DNA of 64,000 nucleotides from Amoebophrya sp. A120. Taxonomy: Eukaryota; Sar; Dinophyceae; Syndiniales; Amoebophryaceae. A model generated the notes under the pieces. The model did not search any database. It saw only the letters and a list, made by a program, of their open reading frames with translations, and was not told the DNA's origin. Of this stretch, positions 37,601 through 49,600 are shown piece by piece. The first letter of the stretch is position 1, and every line of letters begins with the position of its first letter. Where the stretch lies: contig CAJINV010000003.1 in the NCBI GenBank assembly GCA_905178155.1, positions 6,043,985 to 6,107,984 of the forward strand. Reading direction: 5' to 3'. The position numbers and the translations under genes are program-made.

Positions 37601-40600
37601 AGCCCAATGAGAGGCATTTTCTAGCCGTGTTTAGGAGTTTGCCATGGTCCAATTAGCATGTTGCGGTAGGTCTGTGATGCTGCTGAACTAGCTGAACAGG
37701 ATTACACTACGAGGCCAGATTTGTCATGCGCAACAACCAAAGCTTGTTGATTTGTCTAGCAGATTTCCCATCTTGCCTATGGGGTGGTGACGTTTTTACA
37801 CAGGATAACAGCGGGCCCGTGGTCACGTCCGTGATCACGGCCACCTTGAAACGGATGGGGCGATTTTCGATGGTCGTCGTGGTGCTGGTCGCCGTGGTCA
37901 ACAGCATCACGCCGTCGTGCACGATCGTCTCCCCGCCGACGTAGCCCACCGTCGTGCCCGCCGGCGGCGCGTACTTGAAGGCCCGGATGGAGGAGTCGCA
38001 TCAAGAGGAAAAATCCCCCCTCCCCATATCAAACTGGAAGTCTGTGATGCTAAAACAACCGCGCCGACATTGCCATTGTCCGGCGTCGCTGGGGAGGCAA
38101 GCCTCCGCAGGGGCCGGAGCGGCATAGGGTCAGAACCGCGAAAACATCTGTGATGCGAGATTTGTGCACACAAATCATTTTGTCATGCTAGAATGGAAAA
38201 GATGCGGACTGTAGTGCTGGGTGGCGTCGGAAAGCCTCGCAGCTTCAGCATGACAGGAGTCAGCTGGAAGTGGGAAACAGCATGACAGATTGCCTGCAAG
38301 CGAGGCCACAGTTGCGGCTCTTCCTCTTGGCCGTCTAGCAATAAAACTCGATTTGTGTACTCAAATACAGCATCACGAGTTTCGTTTTCGGCATGGGGAG
38401 GGAGGATTTTTCCTTGCGATAAGTCGAGAATGGACTTCACCAGAACCACGTCGGAACCCAACCCGTCGTTGGCGTGCACCTCGAACCCGAGCAGCGTGGC
38501 CTGAAACAAGTTCTGCTCGTACCACGCCACCACGCTGCCCGCACTGGAACTCTGCAAGCTCCCCGTGAAAGGCTCGTACAGAATTGGGGCCTCCGGTGCC
38601 GGGGCGCAGCGCACGCGCGACTGAAGTGAGATAGTGTACAGCTTACAGATAGTAGGGCTTTTCAATATTGAGTTTTGAAGATGACCGACGGTGAGGATTT
38701 AGGGTGACCCAAGAACAGATGCAAAAACGTATCCGTATGAGATACTTAAGAGAAGACAATGTTAATAAGAGCCGACCTGCTACTTCCAAGAGAACTTCTA
38801 CTTCATCAGTATTCCCACCGCATGGCATGCCCATGCCATCTCCCGCCTATACTAACCAAATCATATCATTTTGAATCTGATACCTCTGCTGAATAAGCTC
38901 CCAACCCGACATTGGTTGTTGCAGCTACGCGAAAGTAAATGAACTCGGCCTGGAGACTGACGCCGGCGGTTACGTTGTCGCAAATGACTTCCAGCTGGTA
39001 CTGGTTTTGCCCGACTTGAAAGGGCACGATTTGTGTCAGACCCGAGTCCCAGTCCACGCCAACCTGGGCGTCGAGCTCCGTCAGATTCTGAAAGTAGCTG
39101 GCTTGGAATTGCCAGTTCAGGTAGTCATTGCCGCCACTCTGGCTCAACGAGGCATCGCCGGACTGCCACTCGACCGTGATGGATGTCAAACTGCTGTTGA
39201 TGTACTTGGGCGCCGTGGGCGCAACCGGGAGATCCCCGGGGTAGAAGGTCGACACTGGGGAGTGGTCGGACTCCCCGACCTCGCTGACCACCGATACCTT
39301 GAAGCGGTAGGGCAGCCCGACGGACAGATTTCCGACTGGATAGGTGATCGCACTGGTGTCGTCCACTTCGATCTTCGTGAAGGCGCCCTGAATGCCGTCG
39401 TCCACATAGATGTTGTAACCGTAGTGCACGGCCTTGTACATATTCTTCCGGTCGTAGGCCAGCGTCACCGAGGTTTGGTTGCTGGTCACCTTCGTGGGGG
39501 CGTCCGGCGCCTCCGGGCGGGGCGCGCAGCGAAACCGGCGCCCTGGGCTGAAGAGGCCAAGTTCGGCATTAGTGATCGCGGCCACTTTGAACCAGAAGTA
39601 GTCCCCGTCGGTGTTGGGGCAATCGAAGGTGACCGTGGTCTGCAGGGCGTCGCGCGTGGAAATCGTGGGGAGACTGGGGTTGTACCCGAGCACACGGTCG
39701 GGCGTGATGTACACATCCCACCGGTATATGGGACCACCGCCGGTATCGTACCCCGGCGGCACGGTCCACTGAATGACGATTTGGGTGAACGACGAACTTT
39801 GGACGACCACATCTGGCAGAGCATCGGCGCGCGCACTAGAAAAGAATGCAGCAACATCAGACTCCGGAGATACACCAGCATCGGACACGATTTGAACCTT
39901 GAAGCGGTAGCTCACTCCTGCAAGCAATCCGGTAAAGTTGAACGCCATCGTAGACGCGTCGTCAACCTATGGGTATATGTTCTTGCGCATTTAGATTTTA
40001 GTATAGGGAGTGGGAGAGCAACACACTTATTATAGATAGAGGTACGGTGCTGGATTAAAAAACTACTTCGGCCGGCGGCACGGAATTAATAGGCAACTAC
40101 ATGTAGGTTATGCTATCAAAGGACGACGTCGCGGTCGTAATATCGTGTACCGTTGTCTGCACGAACGGTCCCATGTTGCCGTCATCGATGTGAAGAATGT
40201 AGCCCTGCAGTGTTCCTCCATTCAGATCCTCCGTCGTACCGCTTGTGTATTTGATTTCGATCACACCTCGCGAGCTCTCGCCCAAGGTCGGAGCCGCAGG
40301 CTTGTTGGGTGCGATGCTGCAGCGCACCCGCAGGCGGTTCGAGAAAATCCCCGGCCCCGCGTTGTTGGAAAATCGGGCCTTGAAGAAGTATACCTGACTC
40401 TGGACGCAGCTGCGACGTAAATACGGGATTCGCGCCGTCGCGGTGTGGTTCAAGGGATCGCCCATCTCCGCCTCGGTCAAGTTGTGGATGGACGACGTCA
40501 GGTCGAACACATCCCCATCCGTGCTCTCAAACAATTCGTAAAGCGTCAAGGGCGAGCCCCCCGTGGAGACCGGGTAGCTGGTTTTCAGCGAGATTCCCAT

Positions 40601-43600
40601 GGCGGTCACGTTTTCCCCCGGGTTGCTGGACACCGGAAACACCCCGGTCTGGTCCAGAAACAGCTGCGGCGCCGGGGGCGTGGTGGCGGCGTAGGCGATG
40701 AGGATGGGGCCCCGGTCCGAGGTGCCCACCTCCGACTCAAACTGCAGCTGAAACCGGTACACGTTCCCGGAAATCAAGTTTTCCGCGGTGTACCGCGTGC
40801 TCGACGTGTCTGTCAAGTGAATCGGCAACATCTTTCCGCCGGACCCGTTGTCCTGGTACAGGATGGTCAGCGTGTGGATGGCTCCGTGCAGATCTGGTTT
40901 CGCCCACTCGAGGTTGATGCTGTACGCCGTCGCGCCCGTCTTGACCGGCAGCGCCGGCGTGTCCGGTCGCGCCGAACAGCGTCGCTGAAACACGGACTCC
41001 GGCGGGCCGGCGCCGATGGAATTCTCCGCGAGCACCTCGAAGTACAAGTACTCCTTGCTGGCAAACAGGTCGTCTTCGTCGCAAATCACGGTGATCTCCC
41101 GCTCCGCAATGTTGGGTTGGATCTTCACGGTCGTGTTGCCACCACCCAGATTCGCCGGCGCGTTGCTCACTTTCACCTGGTACTGGGTTAGAATGGTCCC
41201 GCCGTTCGAAATCGGGTCGTCCCACGCGAGCGTCATCGAGTTGTCGGTGCTGTTCTTCAGCCGCACGTTGCGGGGCGCCCCCGGCGTGGTGGCCGCGTGG
41301 ATGGAGGCCGAGATGTTCGATTTTGCGCTGCAGCCCACCGTGGAGCACAACTGCAGCTGCACGCGGTAGGAGTCACCGATCAAAATCTTGTTCGATTCGA
41401 TCGGGTTGGTCACCGCGTTCTCCACGTAGATCGGGCTCTCCGGCTTCGTCGAGCTCGTCGTGCCGGTGATGTTGGGCAGAAACACCCCGGCACCCTCGAA
41501 CAAGCCGTTGGTCGTGATCGCAAACGCCAAGTCGTCCACGCGGGGCCCACGGAGCTCAATCAGCTGAAAGTTGTTGTTCGGGTCGTCCTCGTTGTCCAGC
41601 CAAATGTTCCATCCGGTGTGCGTGACGTTGCGCAGCTGCTGAAAACTGGGCGTGTAGAAGTTCACCAAAATCCCATTCACTAAGCCATTCAAGATCGGCG
41701 TGGGCGGCGTCTCCGGCAACGGCGCGCACAGCAAAGACACTGGATCGGAAAAGAACCCGGTGCTCGTCGAAAAATCGTCGCCCACGCCGTTCATGGCGGC
41801 CACTTGGAAGGTGATAAGGTGCGGCACTCCGTTGGTCGGTGGTGGGCAATGGGCGTAGGTAAACTCGGTGGTTGGCCCGCCCGCGTAGCCGGCCACAGAG
41901 TATTTACTCTCGCCCGCCGTCTCGTCTTTTGCGTAGACGGCGAAATTGGTGATGGTGACCCCGCCGTTGTCCTTCGTGGTGTCGTAATTCCAGCGGATGG
42001 TGATGGAGGAAACCGAGCTGGTAACCAACTCCGGGAGATCCGGCTTCTCCGCGCGGCCGCCCACCACGAAGTAGCGCACCGGGGTAAATAGGCCGCAACC
42101 GTTGCCATTGCAGGCACGCACCTTCGTCACGATGATGCCACCCGCCGGAATCGTGCGGTCCGGACCGCCCGACCGCTTGGCCGCGGGAATGCGGACCAAG
42201 GTGCTGTTCGCCTGGGCACTCTTTTTGCTGACGTCGCGCCACTCCAGTTCGTAGCGCACCAGCGGATTGTCCGTCGCCGTGGTGGAGGTGGCGAAACTTT
42301 CGTACTTCCAGGCTAGAAACATCTGCACCTGGCCGTTGATTTTCTCGGACTTGTAGTACTTTAGGTTCGTGGGCGTCGCCGGCACGTTGCTGGCCACCCA
42401 GGCGGCAACGCCGCTCAGCGCTCCCCACCCGTTTTGATTCCGGGCACGCACGTAGTATGCGTACTTCCGTCCGGGAGTGAGCGACTGGTGATCGAACGTG
42501 CGCAATGTGGACCCACTCTGCAGGATCGTGGTGAGGTCGGTCTGGGTTCCGACGTCGCCGCGCAGCTCATATTCCAAAATTGGAAGAATGCTGTAGGCCA
42601 CGCCCCACTGCAACTGAATGCTTGTTTGCGTCCCGCCGACGTACTGCGGTGCGGTCGGTGCGCGCGGCACTGATCCGATCGTGACGGTTACCGCGGGCGA
42701 CCAGGCCGACACCTGATCCGCGTTGCGCGCGCGAACGCGGTAGGAGTAGGTCTTACCTTGCTGCAGCTGCACCAGGCGCTTGCGAAACACCGTCGCGTCG
42801 CCGTAAAGCAAAAGTCGGTAATTGCGCTCCCCCGGCTCCTTCTGCTCCAACTCGTAGGCCGTAATGTTGGCGTAGGAACAGCCGCCACTGCTTGGTTGGC
42901 TCCAGTACAGCAGAATCTGCGAGTCTGTGACATCCCGGACCTCGAACGACGCCGGGGGTTCTGGCTCGCCGCAGATTTGCGTTTCGTAGACCCGAGACGC
43001 CCGACCCCAACCCACGCTGCTCGTGTAGGTCTGCACGTAAAAGCGGTAAAAGCGGGAGGGCGTCAGCCCAGACACCGTGTAGTTGGTGTCGTACGTGGTC
43101 CCGACTTCCACGAAGTCCCCGTCTTGTTGCAGGACTAGCGAACCGTCAAACTTCTCAAACGCGCCCCGATCCCGCCACAGCTTGTACAAGATTTGCTCCT
43201 GCGGATTGTACGCCAGATCTTCTGCCGCGAACCAGCGGAGGTTGACGCTCGTGGTGTCGGTCGGCAGGAAAGGGTCTCGGCTAAGTTCCAGCGGCACGAT
43301 TCCGCCCTCGCCCGCGACCAGAGCCAAATACTCCGACTTGCTGCTCTCGCCGTACTGATTCACGGCCGTCACCGCAAACACGTATGGCAATCCCGGCGTC
43401 AGGCCGGTCACCTGGTGCGTTTTCTGGGACGGCCCCCGCTGCGTTCCGTCGAACAGCAAGCGATCCGGCTCGCCCGCGACGCCGTACTGGCGGAAGCCGC
43501 CCTCGTTTCGATAGAGCCGGTACCCCAGGACCCGACTGCCGCCGGTGTCGAGGCTGTCGCCCCAGGTGACGGTGATGCCGCCCACCTCGCGGGTGCTCTC

Positions 43601-46600
43601 GTCCGCATCTGGCCGGGCGGGCGGCAGCGGCGGGCCCCCAACGACCACGTTGATGACCGGCGACCAACGCGGTTCAACGGCGTCCAGGAGCGGGTTCTCC
43701 AGAATCACGCGGTTGATGCCGGCTACTTTGATCTGGTAGGTCCACCCCACGCGCAACCCGGTCACCGTGACCGTCGTGGTCGTGACCGTTTCGTTCGCGC
43801 CCAAAGCGCTGACAAAGCCGACATCCGCGTTCCGGTGCCCGTCGTCCCGGTACACCCAGTACTCAGTGATCGGGGCCCCGCCGTCGCTCGCTGGTTTCAC
43901 CCAGGAGAGGTGCACCGCGGTCCGATTGTCGATGCTTTGCATGGTTAGGTTCCGGACCGGCGCCGGCTGACTGGCGGACAACGCCACGATGTATGGCTGC
44001 GCGAATTCCCCAAAAATGGCGCTGTTTTGTGTGAGCCAAGATTCCGCCGCTACTGTGTAGTACCGATACTCGTTCAGATACTCGTGCCGATACACAAACG
44101 GCCCGCAGTCGTCCTCCCCGCCGGTCGTCTTGCCGATCAGGCCCAGTTGGTCCGGGCGCCGCCCAGCGTAGATTGCGTACCCGTAGATGGGGCACGTGGT
44201 CACCAGGGTGGGTTTTTGCCATTTGAATGTCGTTGCGGTCTCCGAGCGGTTCACAATTTGAAAGTCCAACGGACGTTTCGGCTGTTCGCACACAAACGCG
44301 TTCAGTGTGCTGGCCTCGCCCTCGCCGTACGCGTTGTCCGCTTTGGCCTCGAAACGGTACAAACGGCCCATCGACAAGGGGCTCACCGTGCAGAGACTGT
44401 CTGCGGTGTGGCAGACACGCCGAAGATCACTTCCAGCACCGTCGTCCACATATAAATTGTAGTGCAGAGCGTGATCGCCGCCGTCGTCTAGCGGCCGGTC
44501 GAAGCGAAACGTGATGCTGGACTGTGCGGTGCTGTTGATACTCAACCCCGGCGCGCTGGGGGGGATACTGGCACCCCAAAAATACGTTTCCAGCGGCTGC
44601 AGGTTGAAGCTCAGCGTCATGGTGCTGTGCGCCATGATACCGAACTCGTAGCGTTTGCCTTGCGAAAAGGTCAGGAAGTCGGTCTGCGTTCGGCGACCGC
44701 TCCACGCAACGCGCGGCAGTCCGCCGGGGAGACCGGGCTGCCCGGCGTGAGTCGCCTCATTGTAGTACACGACGTAGCGGATAATCTCGTCCCCTCCGTC
44801 GTCCAGGGGCGGCAGCCACGCAATCCGGGTACCGCTCCGCTCCGTGCGCGTGAACGTCACGTTGCGAACTGGACTCGGGCGAGCGGCACACAAAATCACC
44901 ATTTCGTCAGACTGCGGGGAGCTGCCGGCCACGTTCTCCGCTTGCACTTTGAAACGATAGTTCGTGCCGACGAGCACGCCGATCGTGGTGAAATTTAGGA
45001 CGGGGGCATTGATGTACTTGTCGAAGTAGTCGTTGGCGATCTCCGTGAACACCGGATCGTCGCCGGTGGCACGGAAGAGGCGATACCGCGTGATGGGCGC
45101 TCCGTTGTCGTCGGGGCGGAAGAACGAGACCTCGATGCTGGTCCGCGTCCCGTTGGTGCGGATGGGCGCCAGCGGTTTGCTTGGTGCGGTGGCGCAGAGC
45201 CCGAGCACGGGCTGGGAGAATGGCCCGTACCCGACCAGGCTCTTTGCGCGCACCTTGAAATAGTAGTCCTGGCCGAGGACGCAATTCTCGACCAAGTGCG
45301 ACAGCTCCGTGTCGGTTTTCGTTGAAAGAAGCGTGAACTCCGGCGTGCTCCGGGTTGGTTTGTACCACAGCTCGTACAGGTAGACTGGCGCACCAGTGTC
45401 GCGCAGGGGAGGTTGCCACTCCACCTTGATGGTGCCTTTCGTGGTTCGGTCAAAAAAGATGTCGATGGTCTCGCTGCTAGGCACCGTCGCCGTCCAGGCG
45501 CACACTTCCTCAGACCGGACCAGTGATCGCTGGTCCCCGTTCAGGACAAAGCTGCGGTCGACAGGGGCGATCGAAAAGCAGTAGTGCTTCCCCCGCGCCA
45601 AAGAAAGCGGACTGGCCACTTGCGCACCGAGGAGCGTAACCGTCTGGCGCTGGGTGGTGAAGTTCACTATCGTATCCTGAGAGGGACGAGCCAGGTCGAT
45701 GGTCAGCGGCGAGGGGAAAACTTTCTGAACGTCGGTGCTCTCGTCATCCTCGTCGTCGTAAATGTTCACCATCAGGCTCCGCAGCGACGACGCATTGGTG
45801 CCGTTTGTGGTGTTGGAGGAAGATGAGTCGTCGCTTGCAGGTGTTACAGGGAGCGTGAAATGCGGCGTGTCATAGGTGGTGACTGGGGATTCGAAAAAGT
45901 TTTCTCGGTAGTAGATGCGGTAGAACAATATGTCGTGCGGAATCGAGGGAGACCGCTCGTTCGGAAGTTTCCATCGAACGGAAATACCGTCCGCGTCAGC
46001 CTTGATCACTTCAAGCGGCGGCATTTGACTCGGGGACGCGTCAGCGAGCACATGCAGGGGTGTAGAGAAAACACTGTCACCTGCGAGAGCTGAGCGGCTC
46101 CGCACTTTCACTATGTAGGTTTCACCGGGAATAACGCCGGTTAGGGAATGCTCTGTTTTTGCGGGTGCACCACCAGCGACATCGTCCAAATACTCAGCGA
46201 CATCTGTGTCGTTGACTGACACGACGTACCCCAAAAATGGACAAGCGGTCAGATTCCCGACCGATGGCCCTGCGCTCCATTGGACCTTCACCTCCGACTC
46301 TGTGGCGACCAGCACCTGCAGTGCCTGGGGTGCGTTCGGCTGCGGACACAGGTTGACGGTCAGAGGCTCAGACTGGTCCGACTCACCGATCTCCGTGACG
46401 ACAGAGACCGTGAAACGGAACACATTCGTGCCATTCGTATCGGTGGTGGGCAGGTTCGTTAAAGTGACCACAGGTGTACTGTCGCTGTACACGGGTACGA
46501 ATGCGGCCGCGGTTTTCAAAAAGCCCGCGTAGTGGTTTTGCTGCCGCACGACGTAGGTCACCAGCGGATAGTTACTCAGGTACGCCGCTGAAACGACCAG

Positions 46601-49600
46601 CGTCACCGATTGCGTCGACGTGTTGGAGCTCAAAAAAATAGGCGGAAGTGGCGTCGCAGGTCGCGACGCCAGCACCATCGGTAGCGACTTCGGGGAAACC
46701 ATCCCGACCCCGACGGAGCTGACGGGCCGGACCTGATAAAAGTGCTGCGTGCGACCAGGGAGCAGGTCCCCAACGTCCGGGTCCACAAAAGTGATGCGAG
46801 ACGCGAGACTATCCGCACTGTGGGTGGCCGTGACCACCGGAACGGTGAAGGGTACCCGCGCGACGCTGCCCCCGTTGTCCCCCTCCACGTAGGCCAGTAA
46901 CTCGTATTTTCCGCCCTCGGCGAGACGGCAGTCCGAGTAGCGGCGCTGAAAAGTCGCGCGATGCTCGGCGGCAACCGCAGCCATCTTGCATCCAGCGCCC
47001 CCCCGACTGTCTTTGCCTTGCTTCAACGCGGTAACGTCGGCTGCTACTGCACTGGCGTCTCGGGCGGCGACCACCAGTGCCCAGACCGAGCCGCCACTTG
47101 TAACGAAGTTCAACACGAAGCCGTCCTTCGTCACATCGTCGAGCGAAGGATGGACGTAGAAGAAGTAGTGCGACTGACTCGGAACTGTAGAGACGGGGAC
47201 ACGGAAGATCGCACCATCGTCCAGTCCACTAAAATCCTCCACGTACACGAGCAGGTCGTAAGAGATTCCCCTTTGCAATTGACAATTGCTCAGGCGCACG
47301 GACTCCACCGCACCGTCTATCGCGAGCGAACTGCGACGGCAAGCAGGCTCGGGGCGGAAGGTTCCGGTTCCCGATTCAATCTGCGCCTTCAGCGATGCCG
47401 TAGTTCCGCTGAAGGTGTCTTGGGAAATACCTATCCAAACAAAACCTGCACTGAGTGGCGCGAATTCTACTAGCGTCCCGTCTTCAGTGATTGCGCCGGT
47501 AAGGGTTGGCTCCGAAGAAAATCCATTGGAGGTCGCGTTCTGCGGGGAAGCCGTCGTAGCCACGATGGGGCCAGTGAGTGGAATGCGGAGATCGTCGATT
47601 ATGTACTGCGCCCCTGTGTTGGTCGGAGTCCCCGTGCCGCTCTCCACATACCAGACAAAGGCGTAGGTCACCTGTTCTGCGAGGGAGCAGCCGGAAGCCG
47701 TCAGTGCGGTGCTGATTCCGCCGACGACGTTTGCCGAAGCGAGATTGCACAAACCAGAAGTGGCATCGAGTATCGTCGACGGAGACAGCTTTTTCCCGGG
47801 GGCTGTAACGACCGTCCGAAGTGGAAACACGTTTCCGTATGCTTTCCCGCTCGCGGCGGCTGTGATCTGTGTTGCAACGGAACTTGCCCCTGGTAACGAT
47901 GCCACCTCGTACTTCGTCAGCGAGTTAGACTCTGTAACGCCTACAGCCACGGGCAGTGACTGTCCGGCGCCCTGCACACACACCGCCATGTAATACGTGA
48001 CACCGGCAGTCAGGTTGCATCCAGGTCCGAAGGTGGCTTCCGAGGAATTCGTCGGACCGAAGCTGCATCGTGGGGTTACCGCTGCTCCACCACTGAGGTC
48101 CAGCGTGTCCCCTCCGTCGGTCGTGGGCGTGCACTGCTCGAGGGTGCTTCCCGGAGGATTTATCTGCGCCAAACCGGAAGCCTCGACTAAAATGCCGGTG
48201 GCCAAGGCCCCAGCGATGGTGTTGTCGGTCGCCCAGCTGACTGTCACGCTATCCGGAGTTGTTTCGTTCGACGAGGGGAAGCTGGAGAATATTGCCGTGC
48301 CGTTGCGGATCTGCTGGACCGAAGCAGTGAGAGAATAGAGAGACCCGTCGTTGAGCCCGAACGAATCCTCAATGTAGACGAAAAGAGTATAGTCGTCCGT
48401 AGATGTTGTTGTCAGACCGTCCTCGCTCGGAGGACAGCCAGTCGGCGTGGCAATTTCCGCGGTGGCACCGCCTGTGACCAGAAAGTTGTGGACGCTGCAG
48501 GGATCGCCAGCGGCTGCAAACTTCGGAAAGTACGTTGCGCTTGTTGCATTCGGCGAAAAGTCCAGCTTCGTCAATACTGCCCAGAGCCGTCCGGAGGCTT
48601 TCGGCTTCACACGAAATTTTACTTGCCCTTGTACCGACAGCGAAGCCGTAAACTCCAGGAAAGGACCGGACGTCGTGCTGGTTGATGCAAGTGCAACATC
48701 TACTTCATCTGCTCCGATTAACGGAAGCAGCTCGTTGCTGACGCTTGCTCGCGGCACGGGAACAGGGCCCGCGACACTTCCATCAAAGCGCCCACTTGTG
48801 TCCTCCACATAGAAGAACGCTTCGTAAGAGCGGGACCGATCGAGCGTTCTTAGACAATCTGCAGAGAAAAACGTGGAAAGAGTGTTCGTGACGCCCCCAG
48901 AAATGCTTACAGCGGTTGCGTGCTGCCGACATGCGTTTCCGCCGACTGCAAACGTGCCTGCGCGCACACGCGCCCCCGTCATAACGCGCAGCAACGCTTT
49001 GTCAACGACCGCACCCCAAATAAGCCCGTCGGTCACAGGCTGGACGCTTAATCCCAGAAAACTCGAGTCCGCAGTGCCCACGATTTCTGGCGTTGCCGCA
49101 AAGCTGTTGGAGAGCGGGGTCGTGAAGAGCAGAGGCTCGCTCAGAGATCCTTGCAGACTCACGGTGGTAGCTGCGGTTCCCTCCACGTAGGCAAAGGCGG
49201 CGTAGCTGGTGTTCCCCGTCAAGTTGCAGCTCGTGAAGTTCAGGCTCTGCGCATACAACAGCGACGCGTCCAAGGCGATGCTCGCAACTAGGCACACAAA
49301 CACGTCGCTCGTGTCGTCCGCGAGGGCAGCGGCGCGAAGCACGTTCCTGGTAACACACCCAGCGTTGCTCGCGTGCACGATTCCAAAAAACCCAGTGCCG
49401 GACAGGGAGGAACTAAATCTCAGCTCCGGCCCATCTGAGCCGACCGAGGAAGGCACGATGTAGGGGCTCTGCGTGAAAAAGTTCGTCGCCGAGGCCAATC
49501 CCTCCGGAGCAACAAAAGCGGTCGTCGAAACGGCTGCCCCGTCGTCCGCGGCCGCCGCATCCTCGACGTAGCCGATGATTGCGTACTTGCCGCCGGCGAC

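Noticed and set aside
37500-37815. Reassigned TGA/TAG codons as explanation for the stops after GT-AG splicing of introner B
   Set aside because: Other genes in the window end normally with TGA, TAG or TAA, and duplication-guided removal explains the frame without any change of code.
40097-40150. Continuation of the large exon to the TAG at 40097
   Set aside because: The donor at 40150 (ACAACG|GTACACG) joined to the acceptor at 39967 gives a seamless FN3 strand (QTTVDDASTMAFNF), so the extra codons are intron.
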